Source: Methanolinea sp. (GTDB lineage: Archaea; Halobacteriota; Methanomicrobia; Methanomicrobiales; Methanospirillaceae). From it: a stretch of DNA of 64,000 nt. How positions within the stretch are numbered: position 1 is the first letter of the stretch; the number at the start of each line of letters is the position of its first letter. The DNA is taken from contig JASFYI010000001.1 in the NCBI GenBank assembly GCA_030055515.1, positions 434,001-498,000 on the forward strand. Reading direction: 5' to 3'. The translations under genes and the position numbers were made by a program. This document shows, in pieces, positions 8,636 through 17,932 of the stretch. The notes under the pieces are model-generated. The model did no database searches. It was not told the origin of the DNA and was given only the letters and a program-made list of their open reading frames with translations.

Positions 8636-9964
8636 CTAGTAGATGGCGAGGTACCTCTCGTGCTCCCAGGGATGGACGGTGAGGCGGTAGAGGTCGGTCT
8701 CGAGCTGTGCGATGTTGTTCAGACCCTCCATGATGTGCGGCCCCATCGCTTCAGAGATGACAGGGTCCTTGTTGAGCTCGATGTTTGCCTCCATCAGGCT
8801 GCCGGGGAGCATCTCGATTCCCCTCTTCTTCCTCTCTGCCTCGGAGAGGTGGTAGATGTTGACGTCGGTGCTCTCCGGTGGCATGATCTTCTTCTTAATC
8901 CCGTCGAGGGCCGCCGCGAGCATTGCGGCGAAACAGAGGTACGGGTTGCACATCGGGTCGGGGCTCCGGAACTCCGCACGGGTGCTGTTGCCCCTCGCCG
9001 CGGGGACCCTCACGAGTGCGGACCTGTTCGTCGCGCTCCACGTGATGTACACGGGCGCCTCGTATCCGGGGACGAGCCTCTTGTACGAGTTGATGGTCGG
9101 GTTTGCGACCCTCGTGATCGCCTTTGCGTGGGCGAGAAGTCCCCCTATGTAGTACAGCGCGATGTCCGAGAGCCCGTCCTTTGCATTCGGATCATAGAAT
9201 GCGTTCTTCCCGTCCCGTGAGAGAGAACCGTGCGTGTGCATCCCGCTCCCGTTGATCCCCGCGATCGGCTTTGCCATGAAGGTAGCGTGGAGGTTCCTCT
9301 GGAGGGCGATCGATTTCGTGGCGAACTTGAATGTGATCACCTTGTCAGCCGTGTCCAGTGCATTGCTGTACTTGAAGTCGATCTCGTGCTGGCTCTCCGC
9401 GACCTCGTGGTGGGACGCCTCGATCTCGAAGCCCATCTGGGTGAGTGCGAGGACGATGTCCCTCCTCACGTCCTCGGCGGCGTCCGTGGGTGCGAGGTCG
9501 AAGTACCCCCCGAAGTCCTGGTACGTCGTCGAGGGTCTCCCGTCGACCATCTTGAAGAGGAAGAACTCGAGCTCTGGGCCCGTGTTGAAGACGAAACCCA
9601 TCTTCTTTGCTTCCTCGATCTGGGTCTTCAGGATGTACCTTGGGTCCCCCTCGAACGGCTTGTTCCCGTAGGTGTACACGTCGCAGATGAAGCGTGCAAC
9701 CCTCGTCTCCGCCGGCCTCCACGGGAGTATCGAGTAGGTCGCGGGATCGGGCTTCAGGAGCATGTCGGATTCCTCGATCCGCGCGAATCCTTCTATCGAG
9801 GAGCCGTCGAACCATATCCCCTCCGTCAGTGCCTTTTCGGCCTGCTGGACGGGTATCGCGACGTTCTTTGGCATTCCCTGGATGTCGGTGAACTGGAGCC
9901 GAATGAACTTGACGTTGTCCCTCTCTATCCGCTCCAGCATCTGTGACACGGTGTCTCTCGACAT
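8636..9964 (-). CDS. glnA: Glutamine synthetase type I
   Basis: A 442-residue GSI. It makes glutamine from glutamate, ammonia and ATP. Visible motifs: DGSSIEGFARIEESDM, GPELEFFLF (metal-binding Glu), ESQHEIDF, GSGMHTHGSL, KRLVPGYEAPVYI and the AEFRSPDPMCNPYL segment. The length and the NIYHLSEAER C-terminal region, with no NLYDLP adenylylation site, put it in the GSI-alpha group of archaea and low-GC Gram-positives, which is controlled by binding proteins rather than adenylylation. It is divergent from the gltB operon with a 115-nt gap. Confidence 0.97.
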   Translation of the reverse strand: MSRDTVSQMLERIERDNVKFIRLQFTDIQGMPKNVAIPVQQAEKALTEGIWFDGSSIEGFARIEESDMLLKPDPATYSILPWRPAETRVARFICDVYTYGNKPFEGDPRYILKTQIEEAKKMGFVFNTGPELEFFLFKMVDGRPSTTYQDFGGYFDLAPTDAAEDVRRDIVLALTQMGFEIEASHHEVAESQHEIDFKYSNALDTADKVITFKFATKSIALQRNLHATFMAKPIAGINGSGMHTHGSLSRDGKNAFYDPNAKDGLSDIALYYIGGLLAHAKAITRVANPTINSYKRLVPGYEAPVYITWSATNRSALVRVPAARGNSTRAEFRSPDPMCNPYLCFAAMLAAALDGIKKKIMPPESTDVNIYHLSEAERKKRGIEMLPGSLMEANIELNKDPVISEAMGPHIMEGLNNIAQLETDLYRLTVHPWEHERYLAIY

Positions 9965-9990
9965 ATGGAAACAAACTTCTACCTTATCGG

Positions 9991-10004
9991 ATATATATTT
10001 AACT
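9991..10004 (-). promoter_or_regulatory. glnA TATA region
   Basis: Minus-strand TTAAATATATATCC, 27-40 nt upstream of the glnA ATG. It is a strong archaeal TATA element in the divergent glnA/gltB1 gap and implies a very short leader. Confidence 0.55.
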
Positions 10005-10079
10005 TACGAGAATCCACTCTGAGGGAAAGATGAACAACGCAGGAGAATCCTTCTCTATAGGAAAGAAATTGTGATTACG

Positions 10080-11132
10080 ATGTGTGGAATAATCGCCGTG
10101 ATCGACCGGGCCGGCAGGCGGATGGATGGAACGGGAATCCGCGCCGCGCTCTCCATGATGGACGAGAGGGGGAGCGGAGAGGGGGCGGGATACGCGGTGT
10201 ACGGTGCTTTCCCCGAATTCTCCGATTCCTACGCGATCCACGTCTTCTTCGACGCGGTCCACGAAACGAAGGCAGCAGTCGACAGGGAGCTTGAGAAGTG
10301 GGGGACTATCGTGCACGACGAGGAGATCCCGACGTACGAGAACAGGAGGATCCGGAAAGTGCACACCCCTTGGAGGTACTTTTTCAAGCCGGATCCCGCG
10401 CTGATGCCGCGGAGCACGACGCCCGAAGACGACATCGTGATGCACCTCGCGATGAAGATCAACACGACCATCCCGGGAGCGCTCGTTTACTCCTCCGGGA
10501 AGAACATCGCGATATTCAAGGCGTCAGGGTGGCCGGAAGATGTTGCCGATTTTTACAGGATACAGGACTACGAGGGGTACATCTGGCTGGGGCATAACCG
10601 GTACCCGACGAACACTCCCGGCTGGTGGGGCGGGGCGCACCCGTTCAACCTCCTCGGGTGGAGTGTCGTGCACAACGGCGAGATCACGTCGTACGGGACG
10701 AACAGGAGGTACATCGAGAGCTTCGGGTACAGGTGCACGATGTTTACAGACACCGAGGTTGTCGCGTACCTCTTCGATCTCCTCGTCCGCCGCCACGGGC
10801 TGACCCCCGAGCTTGCCGTGAAGGCTCTCGCCCCCCCATTCTGGGATGAAATCGACTGCATGGAAGAGCGGGAGAGGACACTGTGCAAGGCGATCCGCCT
10901 CACGTACGGGTCCGCGATGATGAACGGCCCGTTCGCCATCGTTGTCGCGAAACCCGACGGGATCGTGGGATTCACTGACCGCATCAAGCTCCGACCGCTC
11001 GTCTGCGGTACTGCGGGGATGCGCCTCTACATCTCGAGCGAGGAGGCAGCGATCAGGGTGATGGAGCCGGAGCTCGAGAGTGTCACCATGCCCGCGGCCG
11101 GGGAGCCCGTGATCGGGAGGTTGTGCGTATGA
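10080..11132 (+). CDS. gltB1: Glutamate synthase glutaminase subunit (GltB1-type)
   Basis: A 350-residue class-II glutamine amidotransferase. The start is set at ATG 10080 so that Cys2 of MCGIIAVID is the N-terminal nucleophile after methionine removal. Other family motifs are GHNRYPTNTPGWWGGAHPF and the VVHNGEITSYGTNRRY segment that binds glutamine. In archaea the glutamate synthase large subunit is split into separate genes; this is the ammonia-releasing domain. It is the first gene of a four-gene operon and overlaps gltB2 by ATGA. It probably shares a divergent promoter region with glnA. Confidence 0.92.
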   Translation: MCGIIAVIDRAGRRMDGTGIRAALSMMDERGSGEGAGYAVYGAFPEFSDSYAIHVFFDAVHETKAAVDRELEKWGTIVHDEEIPTYENRRIRKVHTPWRYFFKPDPALMPRSTTPEDDIVMHLAMKINTTIPGALVYSSGKNIAIFKASGWPEDVADFYRIQDYEGYIWLGHNRYPTNTPGWWGGAHPFNLLGWSVVHNGEITSYGTNRRYIESFGYRCTMFTDTEVVAYLFDLLVRRHGLTPELAVKALAPPFWDEIDCMEERERTLCKAIRLTYGSAMMNGPFAIVVAKPDGIVGFTDRIKLRPLVCGTAGMRLYISSEEAAIRVMEPELESVTMPAAGEPVIGRLCV

Positions 11133-12637
11133 CGATCGGGAGCGTCCCGGTCAGGTTCGGGATCACGATTGACCGGGCGCGGTGCATGCTCTGCGGGCGC
11201 TGCGTGGAGAACTGTCCCTACGACGTCTTCCGCAGGGACGAGGATACCATCCACGTGAACTCGCGAAAGTGCGTGGCCTGCCACAGGTGCGTCGCGATGT
11301 GCCCGCGTGATGCGATAAGCATCAGGCAGCGGCCGGTCGACTACAGGGACCACCCCGTCTGGACGGAGGAAGTGCGCGAGGCGATCTACAACCAGGCCCG
11401 GACAGGCAAGATCATCCTCGCCGGGATGGGGAATGCAAAGCCATACCCTGTCATCTTCGATAGGCTCGTGCTCGACGCCTGCCAGGTGACGAACCCGAGC
11501 ATCGATCCCCTCCGCGAGCCCATGGAGCTGCGCACGTACATCGGGAAGAAACCCAAGAAACTCGAGTTCAGGTACGACAATGGCGACATTTCACTCGAGA
11601 CGACGCTCTCGCCAAACCTCGAACTCGCGACCCCCATCATGGTCGGCCACATGAGCTACGGCGCGATAAGCCTCAATGCCCAGAAGAGTATCGCGATGGC
11701 GGTCAAGGAGACAGGGACATTCATGGGGACGGGGGAGGGGGGGCTCCACCCCTCGCTCTACCCCTACCAGGACAGGATGATCGTCCAGGTCGCTTCCGGG
11801 AGGTTCGGCGTGAACATCGACTACCTCGAGAGGGGGGCAGCGATCGAGATAAAGATCGGCCAGGGTGCAAAGCCGGGCATCGGCGGGCACCTGCCGGGCG
11901 AGAAGGTGTGCGAGGACGTCTCCTGCACGCGGATGATCCCGGTGGGCAGCGATGCCATCAGCCCGGCGCCACACCACGACATCTATAGCATCGAGGATTT
12001 AAAGCAGCTCGTCCGGAGCCTGAAAGAGGCAACAAGTTGGCAGAAACCCGTCTTCGTGAAGATAGCCGCCGTGCACAACTCGGCTGCAATCGCGGCCGGT
12101 ATCGCCCGGTCGTCGGCAGATGCCGTTGTCATCGACGGGTTCAGGGGCGGCACGGGGGCCGCACCCCGCGTCTTCCGCGACCACGTGGGCATCCCCGTCG
12201 AGGCGGCGGTCGCGAGCGTGGACGCGAAGCTCCGGTCGCAGGGAATCCGCAACGAGGTCTCGATCATCGCGAGCGGCGGGATCAGGGAGAGCGCGGACGT
12301 CGCGAAGATCATCGCACTCGGCGCGGACGCCGTCTACATAGGGACAGCAGCCCTCGTCGCGATGGGGTGCAGGGTCTGCGGGACGTGCTACCGCGGGCTC
12401 TGCCCGTGGGGGATCGCCACGCAGAGGCCCGACCTCGTCGCGAGGCTCGACCCGGAGGTCGCGTCGAAGCAGGTTGCAAACCTCATCCACGCGTGGACAC
12501 TCGAGCTCTCCGAGCTGATGGGTGCCGCCGGCATCAACAGCATCGAGAGCCTGCGGGGCAACAGGGACAGGCTGCGCGGGTACCTCCTCGACGAGTCGAC
12601 CATGCGCGTCCTCGACGTCAAACCCGTGGGGGCCTGA
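11129..12637 (+). CDS. gltB2: Glutamate synthase catalytic subunit with ferredoxin domain (GltB2-type)
   Basis: A 502-residue protein. Residues 1-60 hold two [4Fe-4S] motifs (Cys19/22/25/29 and Cys48/51/54/58). The remainder is the FMN-binding alpha/beta barrel of glutamate synthase, with MVGHMSYGAISLNAQKS, GTGEGGLHPSLYPY, IKIGQGAKPGIGGHLPG, VVIDGFRGGTGAAP and the CRVCGTCYRGLCPWG cysteine cluster. It converts 2-oxoglutarate plus ammonia to glutamate. Electrons enter through the ferredoxin domain. The start ATG at 11129 overlaps the gltB1 stop (ATGA). Confidence 0.93.
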   Translation: MTIGSVPVRFGITIDRARCMLCGRCVENCPYDVFRRDEDTIHVNSRKCVACHRCVAMCPRDAISIRQRPVDYRDHPVWTEEVREAIYNQARTGKIILAGMGNAKPYPVIFDRLVLDACQVTNPSIDPLREPMELRTYIGKKPKKLEFRYDNGDISLETTLSPNLELATPIMVGHMSYGAISLNAQKSIAMAVKETGTFMGTGEGGLHPSLYPYQDRMIVQVASGRFGVNIDYLERGAAIEIKIGQGAKPGIGGHLPGEKVCEDVSCTRMIPVGSDAISPAPHHDIYSIEDLKQLVRSLKEATSWQKPVFVKIAAVHNSAAIAAGIARSSADAVVIDGFRGGTGAAPRVFRDHVGIPVEAAVASVDAKLRSQGIRNEVSIIASGGIRESADVAKIIALGADAVYIGTAALVAMGCRVCGTCYRGLCPWGIATQRPDLVARLDPEVASKQVANLIHAWTLELSELMGAAGINSIESLRGNRDRLRGYLLDESTMRVLDVKPVGA

Positions 12638-12644
12638 CAGAAGA

Positions 12645-13388
12645 ATGGCGAGAGTCACGATAGATGCGGCGGGGATGCACTACACCCCGCTCAACAGGCG
12701 AATCCGCGAGGCCGTCGCGTCGGGAGCCGACGAGATCGAGATCGTGAACGTCATGGGGCAGAGATTCATTGCGGACGGCCTCCGCGGGGACGTGACAATC
12801 ATCATCCACGGCGTTCCCGGAGGGGATCTCGGCATGTTCATGAGCGGTCCGACATGTATCGTCCATGGAAACTGCGACCACGCGCCCGGGAACACGATGG
12901 ACGGGGGGAAGATCGTGATCCACGGGAGTGCCGGGGATGCCGTTGCACACTCGATGAGGGGCGGCAGTATATTCGTGAGAGACAACATCGGGTACCGCGG
13001 GGGAATCCACATGAAGGAGTACAGGGAGAGGTGCCCGGTGCTCGTCGTCGGCGGATCGTTCCGTTCTTTCCTCGGGGAGTACATGGCGGGGGGCCTCATC
13101 CTCGCACTCGGCGATCCCGCGCGGAGGACAGGGAAGGAGAGGGGGATCGGCTCGGGGATCCACGGGGGGAGGATCGTCTTAAGGGGTGACTCGCTCGACA
13201 GGAGGTGCCTTGGCGTCGGTGCCCTCGCAAGACCCCTCCCGGACGAGGGATACGAGAGGATAGCACCTATCATCCGCGAGTACGCCTGCTGGTTCGGGCT
13301 CGATCCCGCGCCGTTCCTCTCCGACGAGTACGTCGAGGTCGTCCCCTCGAGCGCGAGGCCGTTTGCGAACAAGTACACGTGGGAGTGA
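12645..13388 (+). CDS. gltB3: Glutamate synthase GXGXG beta-helix subunit (GltB3-type)
   Basis: A 247-residue protein made of the right-handed beta-helix GXGXG repeats that form the C-terminal structural domain of glutamate synthase and also occur in FwdC/FmdC. Repeats seen include DVTIIIHGVPGGDLGMFM, TMDGGKIVIHGSAGDAVAHS and RGGSIFVRDNIGYRGGIHMK. Given its position 7 nt after gltB2, it is the glutamate synthase rather than formylmethanofuran dehydrogenase member. ATG 12645 is chosen; longer upstream frame content is a shadow of gltB2. Confidence 0.9.
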   Translation: MARVTIDAAGMHYTPLNRRIREAVASGADEIEIVNVMGQRFIADGLRGDVTIIIHGVPGGDLGMFMSGPTCIVHGNCDHAPGNTMDGGKIVIHGSAGDAVAHSMRGGSIFVRDNIGYRGGIHMKEYRERCPVLVVGGSFRSFLGEYMAGGLILALGDPARRTGKERGIGSGIHGGRIVLRGDSLDRRCLGVGALARPLPDEGYERIAPIIREYACWFGLDPAPFLSDEYVEVVPSSARPFANKYTWE

Positions 13389-13396
13389 GTGCAGGG

Positions 13397-14416
13397 ATGG
13401 AGAGGCGGAGTTACACGGGATTGAAGGAAAGGGTGTGGGACAAGGGGACGTGCTCGGGGTGCGGCGCGTGCGTCGCGGTCTGCCCGGCCGACGCGATCTG
13501 TTTCGACGAGCCTGGTGGCGCCGTCAGGCCGAAGAACATAGGGTACTGCAAGATGGAGAACGACGGCGTCCCCTGCGGTGCCTGCTACGACGCGTGCCCG
13601 AGGGCAGGAGGGCAGGGATCTACGGGTCTCGGGGCGTACAGGGAGATCCTCTCGGCCCGCGCGACCTTCGACATCCCGCGCAGGCAGGCGGGAGGAGCCG
13701 TCACCGCGATCCTCGCGACGGCGCTCGAGCAGGGGTTGATTGACGGTGTCGTGACCGTGACGGCGGACAGGCTGACCCTCGCCCCTCGGTCGGTGGTCCT
13801 CACGTCGGGGGACGCCGTGCTCGCGACCGCGGGGAGCAGGTACAGCTGGTGGGTCCCCCTCGTCTCCGCGCTCAAGACGGCGGTCATCGGGATGAAGCTC
13901 CGGAACATCGCCATCGTGGGTGTCCCCTGCGTCGCGAGGGCGGTATCTCTCATCCGGGAGAGTGAAAACGACCTGCTCGTTCCGTACGGGTCACGGATAC
14001 GGCTCTCCGTCGGCCTGTTCTGCACGGAGATCTTCGACTACAGGGTCCTCGTCGAGGAGATCCTCGGGAAAGAGCACGGTATCAGGAGGGAGGAGATCGC
14101 GCGCCTGGACGTGCGCGGGAAGCTCGAGGTGACGAAGAGGAATGGAGAAAAGCTCACGCTCCCCCTCTTGGAACTCGAGAGCGCGATTCGCCCCGGCTGT
14201 CACTCCTGCACGGATTTCACGGCAGTCTGCGCGGACATCTCGGCGGGCGCGGTGGGGAGCCCCCCGGGGTACACGACCCTCGTCGTGAGGACGATCGCGG
14301 GACAGGTATTCGTTGACGAGGCGGTTGCCCACGAAAGAATCGAGAGGGGCCCGCCTGTCGAGACGGCTGCGATAGAGAGGCTCGCGGCGGCGAAGGCAGC
14401 AAGGAACGGGGGATAA
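13397..14416 (+). CDS. FrhB-family F420-binding iron-sulfur flavoprotein, probable electron donor to glutamate synthase
   Basis: A 339-residue member of the coenzyme F420 hydrogenase beta-subunit family. An N-terminal ferredoxin-like region has CSGCGACVAVCPADAI and GACYDACP. The central part has GGAVTAILATALEQGLIDG and GVPCVARAVSLI. Near the end is CHSCTDFTAVCADISAG, a further cysteine set. FrhB relatives oxidise or reduce F420 through FAD. It starts 8 nt after gltB3, so it most likely supplies F420H2-derived electrons to GltB2 in place of an NADPH-dependent GltD. That electron path is inferred from context. Confidence 0.85.
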   Translation: MERRSYTGLKERVWDKGTCSGCGACVAVCPADAICFDEPGGAVRPKNIGYCKMENDGVPCGACYDACPRAGGQGSTGLGAYREILSARATFDIPRRQAGGAVTAILATALEQGLIDGVVTVTADRLTLAPRSVVLTSGDAVLATAGSRYSWWVPLVSALKTAVIGMKLRNIAIVGVPCVARAVSLIRESENDLLVPYGSRIRLSVGLFCTEIFDYRVLVEEILGKEHGIRREEIARLDVRGKLEVTKRNGEKLTLPLLELESAIRPGCHSCTDFTAVCADISAGAVGSPPGYTTLVVRTIAGQVFVDEAVAHERIERGPPVETAAIERLAAAKAARNGG

Positions 14417-14488
14417 AAGCCGGATTCCGGAAGAAGCCTTTAATGGGATGCGAAGCCCACCACGGGTAATACAGGTGTCTGTTATCCC

Positions 14489-15184
14489 ATGAAGTCGTCA
14501 ATCATCGTCACCTGCCTCCTCATCGTCGGCGCGATCGCCGGCAACGCGTGGGCAGCGGAAGCACCCCCCGGACCCAATGGTTCGAGCGCGGAAGGCCCGG
14601 GGACGGCCTACCCCCTCCTCCCCCATTCCTTCTACGGGAGTGTCTCGGCGGCAGGCTCTCCCGTTCCCGATGGTGTACGGATCGAGGCCACAGGCCCCGG
14701 CGTGCGCGGTGGTGTCCCCGGGAATCCCGTCTACACGTGCGAAGGAAAATACGGGTCTCCGGACCCGTTCGCGCAGCGGCTCGAGGTACAGGGCACGATG
14801 GAGCCGGGCACAGAACTCGCTTTCCTCGTGGGCGGTGTGAGGGCCGAAGTGAGACCCGCGGGGCAGGGGGGAGAGTGGATGGCCGGGTACCCCTATTCTC
14901 CCGGCGAGGTGACAGCGCTCGACCTCCGCGTTTCCGTCCCCGTCACCCCTGACCCTGACTTCAGGGGCGCGGGAGGATCTCCCGTTTCTGCCTCGCATGG
15001 AACCTCTCCCGGCCAAGTGCCCGGCAAGCCCTCGTCCACTGTCTTGGTCGTCCTCGCGGTCATCCTCGCCGTGCTTGGCGGTGCTGCATTCGTTCTCGGG
15101 AGGAGGGCCGAGAGGGAGAGGGTGACAAAAGGTGGGGGAGAGCCGGGCGGTGAGAACGAGGAGGAGGGATCGGGGGAAGGCTGA
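14489..15184 (+). CDS. Exported, C-terminally anchored protein of unknown function
   Basis: A 231-residue protein. A signal peptide (residues 1-22, cleavage near NAWA-AEAP) precedes a Gly/Pro/Ser-rich extracellular domain of about 150 residues. It ends with a transmembrane helix STVLVVLAVILAVLGGAAFVL and a charged cytoplasmic tail rich in Glu and Gly. This topology is common for archaeal surface proteins of the S-layer-associated kind. No enzymatic motif is seen. It precedes the papain-like protease gene by 140 nt on the same strand, so the two may act together at the cell surface. Confidence 0.7.
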   Translation: MKSSIIVTCLLIVGAIAGNAWAAEAPPGPNGSSAEGPGTAYPLLPHSFYGSVSAAGSPVPDGVRIEATGPGVRGGVPGNPVYTCEGKYGSPDPFAQRLEVQGTMEPGTELAFLVGGVRAEVRPAGQGGEWMAGYPYSPGEVTALDLRVSVPVTPDPDFRGAGGSPVSASHGTSPGQVPGKPSSTVLVVLAVILAVLGGAAFVLGRRAERERVTKGGGEPGGENEEEGSGEG

Positions 15185-15324
15185 CCGAGCGGTGAACCGG
15201 CACCATCCCACACATTTATGTGGGAAGGGGGTCTTCTGGTATTCACGTCCGGAAAACCGGGGAGGTACCCTCCCGTGGAGAGGTACACCCGGTTTTCCCC
15301 GCGCGAGCGCTTCCGGTGGATACC

Positions 15325-17775
15325 ATGGGGAGACAGGATAGGAAACCACGCGGGTGGCCGGGAATCGTGGGCATCGTCGCGCTCTGCATTCTCGCTCCCA
15401 TTCTCGTCCCGTGCTGCGTGGGGGATACAGTTGGCGGCGGACTCGAGGCAAACTGGTCGCCCCCCCTCACCGCGGGCACAAGCGCCGACACACTCCGCGG
15501 TGTGACCCGGGGGCCGGTGGAATTATCCCTGAAATCACCAAAGGTATCCTGGTCCACCGTCAATTTCTCCTCGATCCCATCCTTTCCATTCGCAGGCGCG
15601 GAGAATGCGAGCGCCGGCGCGCGGGAGAAGGCATCTTTTCTCTCTCCTCCCAAGACCGAGCTCGAAAAGATGGAGGACATCAGGGATCTCGTCGCGCGGT
15701 ACAGGATCGCCCCGCCGAGCCGTGACTTCAGGGAGGCGATAGATCGGTTGAAGTCGCTCCAGGATGGAGGACAATCCTCCCATCCCGAGGGCGAGGAGCC
15801 GCTCGGGCTGATCCCGTCACCCATCGACATCGTCTTCCTCGCCTCCGTGGGCACGGCGGGTGTTTCTGCCACGGTTGGTGCCGGCGGGGAAAGGGATCCC
15901 GCGGCCTACGGGGTTTCGTGGGCGGCGACGCTCCCCGCGAGGTACGACCTCCGGTCGACGGGCAAGCTCACTCCCGTCCGCGCGCAGGGCCAGTGCGGCG
16001 CGTGCTGGGCCTTTTCCTCCCTCGGTTCGCTCGAGTCAACGGAACTCCCCCTGCAGGAATGGGATTTCTCGGAGAACCACATGAAGAATAACCACGGGTT
16101 CGATCTCTCCCCCTGCCAGGGGGGGAATTACCTCATGGCCGCCGCGTACCTCGCGCGGTGGGCTGGACCCGTGAACGAGGCTGATGACCCCTACTCCGAG
16201 TCGGCCAGGAAGAAGGCCGTGAATCCACCCGTCCGGCAGCACGTGCAGGAGATCACGTTCATGCCGTCACGCGCCGGGCCGCTTGACAACGGCCGCCTCA
16301 AGGCAGCCATCCTGCAGAATGGCGCGGTGTACTCGTCTATCCGTTGGGAGAGGTCCTACTACTCCCCCGAGAAGTGCTCCTATTACTACCCCGGATCTTC
16401 CATCCAGAACCACGCGGTCGTCATCGTCGGCTGGGACGACGATTACCACCGCGAGAACTTCGCGGTCACGCCCCCTGGGGACGGTGCATTCATCGTCCGG
16501 AACAGCTGGGGCGCGGAGTGGGGGGACGGAGGGTATTTCTACGTCTCCTACTACGACACCGTGATAGGCAGGGAACTGGTCCAGTTCTTCGGGGATGACA
16601 CGTCCAACTACGACAGGATCTACAGCTACGACCCGCTCGGTTGGGTGACTGCTCTCGGTACCGGCGGGGAGACGCTCTATGCCGCGAACGTCTTTACCGC
16701 CGCGGGGAACGAGGAGCTCCGTGCCGTCAGCTTCTACACCCCCGTGCGGGGAACGTCCTACCAGGTCGAGGTGAGCCTCGACCCCTCGAACGGGCCCCGC
16801 GGCGCCTCCTCGCGAACCGTCGCCGCGGGAACCATCACGTGCGCGGGGTACCACACCGTGCCGCTCGACACGCCCGTTTCCCTCGCGAAGGGGGAGAAAT
16901 TCTCCGTGATCCTGAAGCTCTCGACCCCGGGGTACGGGTTCCCTCTCGCCGTGGAGTACCCGCTGGAAGGGTACTCGGGCAGGGCGGTGGCCCATGCGGG
17001 CGAAAGCTACATAAGCTCGGATGGAACGACGTGGATTGACCTCACGAAGGCCATCCCGAACGCAAACGCGTGCATCAAGGCCTTTTCCGTCGCGCGGAAG
17101 ACCCCGGCGGTGACCCCCTTGCCAACCCCGGCGTGGACGCTGCAGCCGTTCGCAACGCCATTCGTCCCCGCGCGCGGGGACAGGACTCCCCCCTCGGTGG
17201 CCATCACGTCCCCCGGGCCGGCCGCGTCGTTCTCGCCGGGCGAGACCGTCCACGTCGCGTGGACCGCGAGGGACAGCGGGGGGATCGCTTCCGTCACCCT
17301 CGAGTACTCCCTCGACGGTGGTTCGTCGTGGAAGGCCCTCTGTTCCCCGGCGGGGACGCAGGGGACGTGCGCGTGGAAGGTTCCCGACGACTGCCACGGG
17401 AGAGTGACCTTCCGCGTCACGGCGGTGGACACGGCGGGGAACTCTGCCTCGGCCTCGCGCACGGTCGTGGTCAGGGCGGGAAACACGGTGGCTCTCCCCG
17501 TGCACGCCGGGGGAAAGGCGGTGGTCGATTTCCCGAGGAAAAATGCGACAGCAATTACTCTTCCGCGTCCCGCCGCCGGCATCTCGGCCCCAGGTATCGC
17601 GCCGGGTCGGATAGGAACGCGGGACGACACTGCAGTTGATCTCTCCGGACTAAAGGACCTCTCTCTCCCGAAGAATGCTGCGGGGACCGCGGCAACGTCA
17701 CTCAAGAAGGGCAATGCCGGAATTCCCACGGGAATTAGCCTTGCCCCGCGCGCCCCCGCGGTGCGCGTCCGTTGA
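15325..17775 (+). CDS. Large secreted papain-family (C1) cysteine protease with Ig-like domain
   Basis: An 816-residue exported protein. A hydrophobic signal IVGIVALCILAPILVP follows the basic N-terminus. The C1 peptidase core has the catalytic Cys in QGQCGACWAFSSLGS (near nt 16003), His in NHAVVIVGWDDDY (near 16411) and Asn in VRNSWGAEWGDGGYFYVSY. After it comes a beta-sandwich domain typical of archaeal C1 proteases. A proline-rich linker (about nt 17100-17180) leads to an Ig-like domain with SGGIASVTLEYSLDGGSSW. ATG 15325 has GGTGG 5 nt upstream. A role in turnover of surface or environmental protein is inferred. Confidence 0.88.
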   Translation: MGRQDRKPRGWPGIVGIVALCILAPILVPCCVGDTVGGGLEANWSPPLTAGTSADTLRGVTRGPVELSLKSPKVSWSTVNFSSIPSFPFAGAENASAGAREKASFLSPPKTELEKMEDIRDLVARYRIAPPSRDFREAIDRLKSLQDGGQSSHPEGEEPLGLIPSPIDIVFLASVGTAGVSATVGAGGERDPAAYGVSWAATLPARYDLRSTGKLTPVRAQGQCGACWAFSSLGSLESTELPLQEWDFSENHMKNNHGFDLSPCQGGNYLMAAAYLARWAGPVNEADDPYSESARKKAVNPPVRQHVQEITFMPSRAGPLDNGRLKAAILQNGAVYSSIRWERSYYSPEKCSYYYPGSSIQNHAVVIVGWDDDYHRENFAVTPPGDGAFIVRNSWGAEWGDGGYFYVSYYDTVIGRELVQFFGDDTSNYDRIYSYDPLGWVTALGTGGETLYAANVFTAAGNEELRAVSFYTPVRGTSYQVEVSLDPSNGPRGASSRTVAAGTITCAGYHTVPLDTPVSLAKGEKFSVILKLSTPGYGFPLAVEYPLEGYSGRAVAHAGESYISSDGTTWIDLTKAIPNANACIKAFSVARKTPAVTPLPTPAWTLQPFATPFVPARGDRTPPSVAITSPGPAASFSPGETVHVAWTARDSGGIASVTLEYSLDGGSSWKALCSPAGTQGTCAWKVPDDCHGRVTFRVTAVDTAGNSASASRTVVVRAGNTVALPVHAGGKAVVDFPRKNATAITLPRPAAGISAPGIAPGRIGTRDDTAVDLSGLKDLSLPKNAAGTAATSLKKGNAGIPTGISLAPRAPAVRVR

Positions 17776-17932
17776 CGAAGGGGAACCGCGCGGGCCGGCG
17801 GGACGCACTTTTCGTCGATTCCCTCGGCACGCGCGTGCACTTCGTTCTCTCCCTCGCGCGGGGGAAGTTCCCGATGATCACCCTAATAACAGACGAGGGA
17901 AAAAGATGGACAGGGTAAAGGGGAGATAATAG

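Noticed and set aside
12645-13388. Formylmethanofuran dehydrogenase subunit C
   Set aside because: The GXGXG repeats are shared with FwdC, but the gene sits inside the glutamate synthase operon and no other fwd genes are near.
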